Source: Ignavibacteriales bacterium (lineage in GTDB: Bacteria; Bacteroidota; Ignavibacteria; Ignavibacteriales; Melioribacteraceae). Taken from it: a DNA stretch of 11,262 bases. Shown piece by piece: positions 1 through 7,836 of the stretch. The position numbers and the translations under genes were made by a program. Where the stretch lies: contig JAFGID010000077.1 of NCBI GenBank assembly GCA_016929735.1, positions 1-11,262 of the forward strand, written 5' to 3'. Numbering within the stretch: the first letter of the stretch is position 1; every line of letters begins with the position of its first letter. Under the pieces are notes generated by a model that was given only the letters and a program-made list of their open reading frames with translations, did no database searches and was not told where the DNA came from.

Positions 1-319
1 AATAAAATAATAAATATATTGTAATTTATTTCAAAACGATATGAGAATATGTAAAATAAAATTATAATGAAAGTAGCAATAAAAAAAAACACATACCGTC
101 GCCAAAACAAAATAATTTCATGATTACGATTTTCATTTGCTATTCTTAATAAATAAAAAATGTTTGTATTTTCTTTCATTCAAATTTTCTTTTTACTAGA
201 AAAATAAATATACTAATTTTCCAATTAATTTAATAGTCAATAAGTAATTATAAAGCTTGATTATATATAAATTTTGTATTAGTTTTTAAATCAAAAATAA
301 ATAATTTTATATATAAACA
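1..319. other. A+T-rich intergenic leader upstream of the receptor operon
   Basis: No convincing coding region is visible on either strand in this stretch, which is dense in A/T runs. I see no strong hairpin, tRNA or riboswitch-like structure. It probably holds the promoter of the downstream five-gene operon; the best but weak candidate is listed separately near its 3' end. The gene to the left lies outside the window, so part of this stretch may be that gene's downstream region. Confidence 0.6.
257..287 (+). promoter_or_regulatory. weak candidate promoter for the receptor operon
   Basis: TTG at 257-259 is followed after 20 nt by TAGTTTTT at 280-287, which matches the Bacteroidota-type -7 box TAnnTTTG at all fixed positions but the last. 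Transcription would start near 292, about 40 nt before the receptor start codon. The surrounding sequence is so A+T-rich that such matches arise by chance, so this is only a candidate. Confidence 0.22.
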
Positions 320-321
320 AT

Positions 322-327
322 GGAGAG
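322..327 (+). promoter_or_regulatory. Shine-Dalgarno site that sets the receptor start at 335
   Basis: GGAGAG lies 7 nt before the ATG at 335, an ideal spacing. It overlaps the alternative upstream ATG at 320, which has no such site in front of it. This supports 335 as the true start and gives a cleaner signal peptide beginning MRKFLLLL. Confidence 0.75.
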
Positions 328-334
328 CTCTAAG

Positions 335-3300
335 ATGAGGAAATTTTTACTCCTGTTGACGATTTTTGCACTTACTGTTTCAATGGTATCAGCTCAAACA
401 AGCGGTAAGATTACCGGTCATGCTAAGGATGCTAAGACTGGTGAACCATTGATTGGTGTAAATATTGTTATCGAGGGAACGACTATGGGTGCAGCGACAA
501 ACATTGATGGGTATTATGTTATTTTAAATGTACCTCCTGGCAATTATAATGTAAAAGCATCAATGATAAGCTATGCATCGCAGACAATTACTGAGGTTCG
601 CGTTTTCATTGATCAGACAACTGATCTAGATTTTGAACTAATGGAGGAATCATACCAAACTGCGGATATTATTGTTATTGCAAAAACTCCGATTGTTCAA
701 AAGGACGTTTCTTCTAGTGTGGCAAATATAAATGATGACGACTTAAAAACTTTGCCCACAGCAAACATTACTTCTGTAATCGGATATGAAGCAGGTATAG
801 AGTCAACTGGAGATGGATTAGTTGTGAGAGGTGGAGGAACTGATCAGACTGCTGTGCTTCTTAATGGTGTCAGTATGAAAAATGAACGTACTAATACACC
901 ATATCTGGGCGGTATAAGTTTTACATCAGTTAAAGAAATTCAGGTTCAGACTGGTGGCTTTACGGCTGAATACGGCGACATGCGTTCGGGACTTGTTAAG
1001 GTTGTTACTAAAGAAGGCGATAAAGATAAATATAATTTAACATTTTTCTCAAGATACAAACCTGCTGGGCCTAAACATTTTGGTGATTCACCGAACAATC
1101 CTAATTCTTTTTGGTTAAGACCTTTTCTTGATGACGATGTATGTTGGACGGGAACTAACAGCGGTGCTTGGGATGCATACACACAAAAACAATACATTTA
1201 TTTCCAAGGATGGAATGCTAAATCTGAAGAGTTGCTTCTCGATGATGACCCAAACAACGACTTAACACCTGAAGAATGCCAAAGATTATGGCTATGGCAA
1301 ACACGAAAAAACTTAGACATACATCTCCCGGACTACGATTTAGATATGAGTTTTGGCGGGCCTGTCCCAGGAGGAAAGTCTCTTGGCAACCTTCGTTTCT
1401 TTACTTCATTTAAAAAGACAAGAACTCAATATTTGATACCACTTAATACCGATAGCTATCAAGATTACTCAATTTCTGGAAAATTAACAGCCGATATAAC
1501 TTCAACTATGAAGTTGATGCTTGAAGGATTATACGGTAAAGAATGGGGAACCAACAGTAACAATTCAGGTTTATATGGAATATTCAAAACCTCAAGTGCA
1601 ATAGCGTCAGCACTTTCTTACGGCGAAACAAACTATGGTGATGCAAGAATTTACACTACTGATTATTGGGCTCCTTCTCAAGTTTATCGTTCAAGCATTG
1701 GAGGAAAATTTACTCACGCAATAAATGAAAGAACATTCTATGAAATAGTTTTTTCAAGGTATTCGGAAGATTATAATACAAGTCCCGGACGGCCGAGAGA
1801 TACAAATAGAGTATATTTATTCGGGGATAACTATTGGGTTGATGAAGCTCCTTATGGTTTTTATGAAGACCTGAGTCAAGGTATTGTTCGTATGCGTATG
1901 GGTGTTGGAATGAGTAATTCCAGAGATAGTAGTTTTATTCAAAAATATCAAATTAAAGGTGATATTACCAGCCAATTGGATAACATTAACCAATTAAAGG
2001 CAGGAATAGAGTTTATTTATGTTAAGAATGAAATGAATTATGGACGATATGATAAAGTTTTACCAAGTGGTAATTATCACGATGTATACACAACGACACC
2101 TATCAGAGGTGCCTTGTATTTACAAGATAAATTGGAATTTGAGGGTATGATTGCCAATATAGGTGTCCGTTTTGATTATTCTGATCCAGGCGGAGATTGG
2201 TGGGTTTACGATTCATTTACAAAATATTTTAATGGGAAATATATACCAGGACTTGATACATTGTTAGGAAAAGAACCTACAGAGAAAAAATTATATGTGA
2301 GTCCTCGTATTGGTATTGCATTCCCAATTACAGTTGACAGCAAATTGTTCTTTAATTATGGTCATCAAAGACAAATGCCTACTCCCGATCAAATGTTTTT
2401 ATTTAGATTAGATGGTAACACAGGGGGATTATTAAGGATAGCTGATCCTAATATTATTCTACCGAGAACGGTTCAATATGAATTGGGGTACGAACATAAT
2501 TTATTAGATCAATTTTTAATTCGAGTATCAGGATATTATAAAGATGTTACTGACCAAGCATTACTTGTAACTTATATCGCAAAAAACAATATTGCGAACT
2601 ATTCCACATATGAACCAAATTCATATGCAGATATTAGAGGTTTCGAAATAACAATAAGAAAGAATAGAGGTGACTGGGTTCAGGGTATGATCAATTATAC
2701 TTACGATGTTTCGACTTCAGGTAGATTTGGTTTTGCACAATTCAACGAAAACAAATCAGATCAACGAAGATATGAACGAGAATATAGAGCACACTATCAA
2801 ACTAAACCTATACCAACTCCCTATGCAAGAGCGAATATTATGATATTTTCACCTAAAGAATTTGGGCCTAAATTAGGACCGATTTATCCATTTGGAAATA
2901 TTTTCTTGACAATTACTGGTAGCTGGCAATCAGGTTCATACACTACTTATGTAGGCGGCGGTTCAATTCCTGGTGTTTTATACAATCTTCAGTGGAAAGA
3001 TTATTTGAATTTTAATTTACGCTTGAGTAAGAATTTTGCATTAGATCTTGGTCCTTTTGGTTTGTCAGTTGAGTTATTTATGGATGTAAATAATATTTTA
3101 AATCAAAAATATATGACTTCTTATGGATTTACACATTCAAATGATTATCACGCTTATATGCAATCTCTGCGATTCCCTAAAGATGCGTTTGCGGATTTTC
3201 CGAATGGTAACCCAACTTGGACAAATGATCCGAATGGCGGCCCATATATTTATGGAAATGATCAACCAGGTGATTACAGAACCGATGAAAAACCGTATAT

Positions 3301-3382
3301 TGATATGCCTAATCAAGATTGGTTAACATTCTTAAACATTCGACAGATATATTGGGGTTTGAGAATGACAGTTGAATTATAA
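335..3382 (+). CDS. TonB-dependent outer-membrane receptor with carboxypeptidase-regulatory-like N-terminal domain
   Basis: This is an outer-membrane receptor that would import a ligand using energy from the TonB/ExbBD system. Numbering from the ATG at 335 (1015 aa), residues 1-20 are a signal peptide cleaved at VSA|Q. Residues about 24-105 form a CarboxypepD_reg-like beta-sandwich (TGEPLIGVNI, then an NIDGYY turn). ADIIVIA near 110 resembles the VVVTA-like motif that precedes the plug. The plug runs from about 115 to 230, with LVVRGGG, VLLNGV and GFTAEYGDMRSG landmarks. The remainder is a beta-barrel rich in aromatic, alternating strands, ending WGLRMTVEL. It is the first gene of a five-gene operon; the next begins 29 nt later. 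No SusD-like partner is present, so it is probably not a SusC/D glycan system. The substrate is unknown. An in-frame ATG at 320 would add five residues but has no ribosome binding site. Confidence 0.93.
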   Translation: MRKFLLLLTIFALTVSMVSAQTSGKITGHAKDAKTGEPLIGVNIVIEGTTMGAATNIDGYYVILNVPPGNYNVKASMISYASQTITEVRVFIDQTTDLDFELMEESYQTADIIVIAKTPIVQKDVSSSVANINDDDLKTLPTANITSVIGYEAGIESTGDGLVVRGGGTDQTAVLLNGVSMKNERTNTPYLGGISFTSVKEIQVQTGGFTAEYGDMRSGLVKVVTKEGDKDKYNLTFFSRYKPAGPKHFGDSPNNPNSFWLRPFLDDDVCWTGTNSGAWDAYTQKQYIYFQGWNAKSEELLLDDDPNNDLTPEECQRLWLWQTRKNLDIHLPDYDLDMSFGGPVPGGKSLGNLRFFTSFKKTRTQYLIPLNTDSYQDYSISGKLTADITSTMKLMLEGLYGKEWGTNSNNSGLYGIFKTSSAIASALSYGETNYGDARIYTTDYWAPSQVYRSSIGGKFTHAINERTFYEIVFSRYSEDYNTSPGRPRDTNRVYLFGDNYWVDEAPYGFYEDLSQGIVRMRMGVGMSNSRDSSFIQKYQIKGDITSQLDNINQLKAGIEFIYVKNEMNYGRYDKVLPSGNYHDVYTTTPIRGALYLQDKLEFEGMIANIGVRFDYSDPGGDWWVYDSFTKYFNGKYIPGLDTLLGKEPTEKKLYVSPRIGIAFPITVDSKLFFNYGHQRQMPTPDQMFLFRLDGNTGGLLRIADPNIILPRTVQYELGYEHNLLDQFLIRVSGYYKDVTDQALLVTYIAKNNIANYSTYEPNSYADIRGFEITIRKNRGDWVQGMINYTYDVSTSGRFGFAQFNENKSDQRRYEREYRAHYQTKPIPTPYARANIMIFSPKEFGPKLGPIYPFGNIFLTITGSWQSGSYTTYVGGGSIPGVLYNLQWKDYLNFNLRLSKNFALDLGPFGLSVELFMDVNNILNQKYMTSYGFTHSNDYHAYMQSLRFPKDAFADFPNGNPTWTNDPNGGPYIYGNDQPGDYRTDEKPYIDMPNQDWLTFLNIRQIYWGLRMTVEL

Positions 3383-3411
3383 CTTGAGTAAAATAAACAA
3401 AGGATATAAAA

Positions 3412-5457
3412 GTGAATACTAAAAAAATTATTAAAAAATCTATATTTTTGCTGCTTTTTTTGATTCTTAATATCAGTTTACTTGGTCAATTTGAATCGAA
3501 ATGGATGTCAGTTGGTTCACTGCATAACTGGTATTCAGAAATAGGTAGCGAAATTGAACATGGACTTTACGCAAGTCAGCAATATGGACTTAGATGGCCC
3601 GCAACTCAACCTTATAAAGATATCCAGTGTGCTAAAGCTTTTTGGATAGGTTCAACTAATTTCACAGATGATAAAGGCGATAACTATCCTCATAAAGTAG
3701 TACACGTCGGTCCAAGAGTTACAGGTGCGAATGAATTTTTTCCAATTTCTTTGAAGACAGTTGTGCCTTTCGATCCGATGCCTGCAGTTTTTGTAGATGG
3801 CGAGGAATCCTATTTACAGCAAATCGAAGCGGATTTATTAGATCCAACAATGCCTTTCGATGCAATGCTAGTCAATACTGTAAATTCCCAACTGGGTATT
3901 ACAACGGAGAGAAAAATCTATCAGTTCAGTCATAAAGGGCATAATAATTATATTGTTAGTGAGTACAAATTTAAAAATACTGGTAATACGGATGCTGATG
4001 CAGATATCGAGCTCCCAGGCAATACATTAACGGATGTTTACTTTTTCTTCCAATATAGGTGGGCAGTTGATAGAAGTTCAAGATATTCCATTGGCAACTC
4101 ATCTGGTTGGGGTATTAATACAATGCTCGATACAAGAGGTGATGGTGTTAAAGTAGATGCTGATAATCCTGAGGGAATGAGATTGCAATATGCTTGGCAT
4201 GGTAAATATCCATCTTTTAGTGCACCTTATCCCGACAAAGACAATAAAGCAATAGATAACCTTGGAGCACCAATAATAACTCCATTTTCGCCTTATACGA
4301 CATCAGAAGACACTACCTGGAGGTTATCATCGGCTCAATTTTGCGGAGTAATAACATTACATGCAGATAAATCTGCTACTGACAAAACCGATGACTTAAA
4401 CCAGCCAAGAACAACATCTTGGGTTGGTTCGGATGATGCACTTAGTCAGAGTAATAGTGCTTACGACAAGACGAAAATGACTCAAGAATACACAACTTGG
4501 ATGGCTGGAGGGCACAAATCACCTCGTCATTGTGACGTGGTTCAACCAGATGGCAAGTTTACTGAACCAACTGGTGATCCTGCACTTGGAACACCCGGTG
4601 GATGGTCAGCTGCAAACGGATATGGTCCTTATACTCTTGGGCCTGGAGATAGTATTACGATTATATGGGCTGAAGCAGTTGATGGCATTGATTTTCAAAC
4701 AGGTTACGATACTGGATTAAAATTAAAAAGACGTCAAATATCAAACTTAGAGAAAAATCAGGTTGTTTTTCAAAGTAAGGATTCATTATTCAGAACTTTT
4801 AGAACTATAAAAGCAGACTATGACGCGGGATGGAATATACCAAAGCCACCAAAACCACCGCAGATTTTTGAAGTAACGTCGGGTGGAGACAGAATTACAT
4901 TATCTTGGGATTTATATGAAGGTGAAAGTCCAGATAATTTTGAAATCTACAGAGCAAGGGATAGATACGATAGTAACTATACTTTAATATATACTGCTCC
5001 TGGTAGCGAACGTTCTTATGATGACATTACACCTATTAGAGGAATAAATTATTACTATTATATTCAATGTGTTGGTTCTGGTGGATTGAAAAGTGATAGA
5101 AACTGGACACAATCTTATGACCCAGCAAACCTGAAACGGCCAGCTGGAACTACAATGGACGAAATTCGTATTGTTCCCAATCCATTTATTGCGTCAACAC
5201 CTTATACCCAAAGATTCGGTACTGAAGAACCGGATAGAATAGATTTTTATGGTATTCCTGGGCGTTGTAAAATTCAGATATTTACTGAACTTGGAGAGCT
5301 AATTTATACAATTGAACACTCTGATGGTAGTGGTGATGCTTCGTGGAGAAGTGTGACCCAATCAAACCAAGTGGTTGTAAGCGGTATTTACATTGCTGTT
5401 ATTACAAATAGCGATACTGGCGAAAAGGCCATTAAAAAATTTGTAATTATTCGTTAA
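3412..5457 (+). CDS. secreted protein with FN3-like domain and T9SS type A sorting domain
   Basis: A 681-residue exported protein of unknown function. It starts at GTG 3412, with AAAGGA (3399-3404) 7 nt upstream. Residues 1-25 are a signal peptide (KK-rich start, hydrophobic core, LLG|Q cleavage). The large middle region (about 26-475) has no domain I recognise; it includes a probable beta-sandwich stretch near 166-225 with YKFKNTGN and a following D-rich loop. A proline-rich linker (PKPPKPP, about 477-483) leads into an FN3-like domain at about 484-560. From about 586 (IVPNPF) to the end is a T9SS sorting domain: GELIYTI, then GSGDASW, VVVSGIYIAVI, and a basic KKFVIIR tail. This implies export across the outer membrane and surface attachment or release. 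It sits between the receptor and a PorV-like protein, which suggests it works with them at the surface. Enzymatic activity cannot be claimed. Confidence 0.85.
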   Translation: MNTKKIIKKSIFLLLFLILNISLLGQFESKWMSVGSLHNWYSEIGSEIEHGLYASQQYGLRWPATQPYKDIQCAKAFWIGSTNFTDDKGDNYPHKVVHVGPRVTGANEFFPISLKTVVPFDPMPAVFVDGEESYLQQIEADLLDPTMPFDAMLVNTVNSQLGITTERKIYQFSHKGHNNYIVSEYKFKNTGNTDADADIELPGNTLTDVYFFFQYRWAVDRSSRYSIGNSSGWGINTMLDTRGDGVKVDADNPEGMRLQYAWHGKYPSFSAPYPDKDNKAIDNLGAPIITPFSPYTTSEDTTWRLSSAQFCGVITLHADKSATDKTDDLNQPRTTSWVGSDDALSQSNSAYDKTKMTQEYTTWMAGGHKSPRHCDVVQPDGKFTEPTGDPALGTPGGWSAANGYGPYTLGPGDSITIIWAEAVDGIDFQTGYDTGLKLKRRQISNLEKNQVVFQSKDSLFRTFRTIKADYDAGWNIPKPPKPPQIFEVTSGGDRITLSWDLYEGESPDNFEIYRARDRYDSNYTLIYTAPGSERSYDDITPIRGINYYYYIQCVGSGGLKSDRNWTQSYDPANLKRPAGTTMDEIRIVPNPFIASTPYTQRFGTEEPDRIDFYGIPGRCKIQIFTELGELIYTIEHSDGSGDASWRSVTQSNQVVVSGIYIAVITNSDTGEKAIKKFVIIR

Positions 5458-5476
5458 AAAGATATAGGTAAATAAA

Positions 5477-6520
5477 ATGAAGAAATATTTTCAAATAATA
5501 ATCTGGTTGTGTTTTCTTGTCTTCACGGTTGAGAGTCAAGCTCAACTTGAAAAAAGAGCCCAAACTGGATTCAAGTTTTTAAGTGTATCAACTGATGCGC
5601 GATTTAGTGGCATGGGTGATGCTGGAACATCTTTACAACACGGATATTCAACAGCAATGTTCTACAACCCCGCTGGAATGGCAAATATGGATAAATATGT
5701 AGATGCTCATTTCGGCCATACTCAATGGATTGCAGATATAAATTATATCAATTATGGAATCGCAATTCAACCATTTCAAAATGATAATTATGGAGTTCTT
5801 GGTTTTTCTGTGATTGCTGTAAAATACGGTGAAATTCAAAAAACTATTAAATATAATAACGAACAAGGATATTTGGATGTTGGAACACATGAACCAATTG
5901 CTATTTCAATGCAATTAGGTTATGCTAAAATGTTATCAGATAAATTTTCAATTGGTGGAAACGTAAAGTGGTGTCAGTTATCCTTAGGAACATATACTGT
6001 CAGTTACCCTCAGACTATTATTAGTGGTAATGACACTACTGTTATTCCATTTAAAAGTGAAGAATTTGAACGAAGTTCAATCGCTTTCGATTTTGGTCTT
6101 ATTTATCAGACCGGATTTAAGAGTTTAAGTCTGGGTATGAGTGTTAGAAATTTCTCTCAGGAGATTAAGTTTATTGAAGAAGGATTCCAAATGCCTTTAA
6201 CTTTCAAAGTTGGTCTTTCTATGGATATTCTTGATTTATTTCCAAGTATTGATCCTAAAATGCATTCTTTCCTTCTGGCTGTTGATGCATCGCACCCGCG
6301 AGATTATGACGAGCAATTAAATGTTGGGTGCGAATATTCATTTATGAATATGATTTCGCTTAGAGCAGGTTATACTTATCCCGCAGATGAGAGAGACTTT
6401 ACATTTGGTGCTGGAGTAATGAAAGAGGTTGGTGGCGTTTTGGTTGGCGTTGATTATTCTTATGCTCCATTTGGGATCTTTGATAACGTTCATAGAATAT
6501 CTGTACACTTTGCTTATTAA
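5477..6520 (+). CDS. PorV/PorQ-family outer-membrane beta-barrel protein
   Basis: A 347-residue predicted outer-membrane barrel of the PorV/PorQ family. Residues 1-22 are a signal peptide (SQA|Q). The family's N-terminal signature is clear at about 31-68: GFKFLSVSTDAR, then GMGDAG and YNPAGMA. The rest consists of amphipathic strands with repeated glycine/aromatic patterns, ending in APFGIFDNVHRISVHFAY, a typical C-terminal barrel strand. In Porphyromonas and Flavobacterium, PorV is the shuttle of the T9SS that carries cargo to the attachment complex. Family members are multicopy in Ignavibacteria-like genomes and most have no known role. Lying directly after one T9SS cargo gene (19-nt gap) and two genes before another, this copy may be a dedicated partner for those cargoes; that is inference. 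A fatty-acid transporter-like (FadL-fold) porin role is the alternative. Confidence 0.85.
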   Translation: MKKYFQIIIWLCFLVFTVESQAQLEKRAQTGFKFLSVSTDARFSGMGDAGTSLQHGYSTAMFYNPAGMANMDKYVDAHFGHTQWIADINYINYGIAIQPFQNDNYGVLGFSVIAVKYGEIQKTIKYNNEQGYLDVGTHEPIAISMQLGYAKMLSDKFSIGGNVKWCQLSLGTYTVSYPQTIISGNDTTVIPFKSEEFERSSIAFDFGLIYQTGFKSLSLGMSVRNFSQEIKFIEEGFQMPLTFKVGLSMDILDLFPSIDPKMHSFLLAVDASHPRDYDEQLNVGCEYSFMNMISLRAGYTYPADERDFTFGAGVMKEVGGVLVGVDYSYAPFGIFDNVHRISVHFAY

Positions 6521-6552
6521 AAGTATTTATAATAAAAAATATTGGTAGTAAA

Positions 6553-7785
6553 ATGAAAAATAAAATTAAAAAATGTGTTAGTCTGGGTATCGTCTTGCTG
6601 TTTTCAATGTTTTTCATAGTCAGCTGTGATGAAGACCCGACTTCCAGTTTGTGGGATAATCCCGATTTGCAAAAACCTGTTGGCGATACACCGGTTATTA
6701 CATCCCTAACTCCTGCTAATGGTGCGATTGCAGAGATAACTGAAATAGTAATAACGGGTACAAATTTTACTTCGGATACTTCAAATATTAGAGTATATTT
6801 TAATGGAGTACCAGGAAATATAAAATCAACATCTGCAACATCAATTAATGTAATTTCACCTGAATTGGAAGGAGACTCTGTGGCTGTAAAAATTTATGTT
6901 AAAGGTAATAGGTTGTTTAGTAACAGTTGCTACTATAAAGTCTTACCTCCGAGCAAGGAATTAAGGGAATTTAATGAAACAGATAAACCAAAGGCACTTG
7001 CAATAGATGCAAATGGTTATATTTATGTTTCATTAACTGTAAATGATGTTGGCGTTGGTATAAAGAAAATTGATCCAGCTACAGGTTTAATGACTGATTA
7101 TGTTCCAAAGGGAGCAGAAACATTTTGGAGTGGAATGAAATTTGGACCTAATGGACAGTTATATGCAGCAAAAAATAATTTTGGTATTTGGAAAGTTGAT
7201 CAAGGTATTACACCACCAAATACTCCATGGGTAATTACATCTCCGAATAGAATTACAGATTTTGATTTTGACCCCAATGGTTATATCTGGGCAGGTGGAG
7301 CGCAAGGAAAAATAATTAGGATCGATACCGGTGCTAACAAAAAGGTATATGATGTTGGAATTGTTACTCTTTCTGCTAGAGTATACAAATCCGGCTCAAC
7401 CACTTATTTGTATATTGCCGGAACAAAGGGTGGACTTAATAAAATTTGGCGATATGAAATTGATGCTAATGATGACATAATAAACGAAACAGAGTATTTT
7501 GATTTTTCAACTAATTTTCCGACTGCTAAGTTGAATTGTATGGAAATTGCAAGCAATGGTAAAATATATATAGGAACTGACGGTGATGACCCCATAATAA
7601 TAGTTAACACAGATGGAACTTATGAGTATCTTTATACTGGGAAAATAAATCCAGAAGCAATTGCTTTTGTTTGGGGTGATAAACTTTACTTCTCTAGGAA
7701 TGGCAACGTTGCTAAAGAAATAACAAGTACGATCATAGGTTTGAATGTATTAGATACTCCAGCACCATATTATGGTATAGAATAA
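6553..7785 (+). CDS. surface lipoprotein with IPT/TIG domain and six-blade propeller-like repeats
   Basis: A 410-residue lipoprotein. The signal peptide ends in the lipobox IVSC, giving lipidated Cys25, followed by D-E-D. Residues about 47-131 are an IPT/TIG immunoglobulin-like domain (ITSLTPANG, then ITGTNF, VYFNG). From about 140 to 410 there are six recurrent segments at roughly 150, 196, 237, 279, 329 and 370, most with a D/P-N-G-x-(I/L)-Y/W pattern such as DANGYIYVS, GPNGQLYAAK, DPNGYIWAG and SNGKIYIG. This is the pattern of NHL/SMP-30-like beta-propellers. The gap to the upstream gene is 32 nt. It probably acts as a surface binding or scaffolding protein, since IPT/TIG plus propeller architectures are mostly non-catalytic. 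SMP-30-like lactonase activity is not supported, because I could not identify metal ligands. Confidence 0.82.
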   Translation: MKNKIKKCVSLGIVLLFSMFFIVSCDEDPTSSLWDNPDLQKPVGDTPVITSLTPANGAIAEITEIVITGTNFTSDTSNIRVYFNGVPGNIKSTSATSINVISPELEGDSVAVKIYVKGNRLFSNSCYYKVLPPSKELREFNETDKPKALAIDANGYIYVSLTVNDVGVGIKKIDPATGLMTDYVPKGAETFWSGMKFGPNGQLYAAKNNFGIWKVDQGITPPNTPWVITSPNRITDFDFDPNGYIWAGGAQGKIIRIDTGANKKVYDVGIVTLSARVYKSGSTTYLYIAGTKGGLNKIWRYEIDANDDIINETEYFDFSTNFPTAKLNCMEIASNGKIYIGTDGDDPIIIVNTDGTYEYLYTGKINPEAIAFVWGDKLYFSRNGNVAKEITSTIIGLNVLDTPAPYYGIE

Positions 7786-7822
7786 TTCACTAATTAACTT
7801 ATATTTTTTAATCAACATTCAT

Positions 7823-7828
7823 AGGAGG
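7823..7828 (+). promoter_or_regulatory. consensus Shine-Dalgarno AGGAGG of the last operon gene
   Basis: A full AGGAGG lies 8 nt upstream of the ATG at 7837. The PorV-like and lipoprotein genes upstream have only weak sites (AGG at 5466-5468; nothing better than TTGGTAG before 6553). This suggests the last gene is translated at a higher rate than its operon partners. The 51-nt gap before it is also the longest in the operon and may hold an internal start site (TATATTTT at 7800-7807, without a clear upstream box). Confidence 0.7.
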
Positions 7829-7836
7829 AAAAAACT

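Noticed and set aside
261..276. TATATATAAATTTTG as a sigma-70 or Bacteroidota promoter core
   Set aside because: The spacing between TA and TTTG is wrong for TAnnTTTG, and no matching upstream box lies at the proper distance; A/T runs here give many such partial matches.
946..1197. 83-codon minus-strand frame inside the receptor gene
   Set aside because: It lies wholly opposite a confidently assigned TonB-dependent receptor and has no start signal or family resemblance.
335..5457. SusC/SusD-type glycan uptake locus
   Set aside because: The protein following the receptor has no SusD-like features or lipobox; it has an FN3-like domain and a T9SS sorting domain, and no carbohydrate-active enzyme is present.
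6399..6617. 72-codon minus-strand frame across the PorV/lipoprotein junction
   Set aside because: Its hydrophobic stretch is the complement of the lipoprotein signal-peptide region; no ribosome binding site is present and it opposes two real genes.
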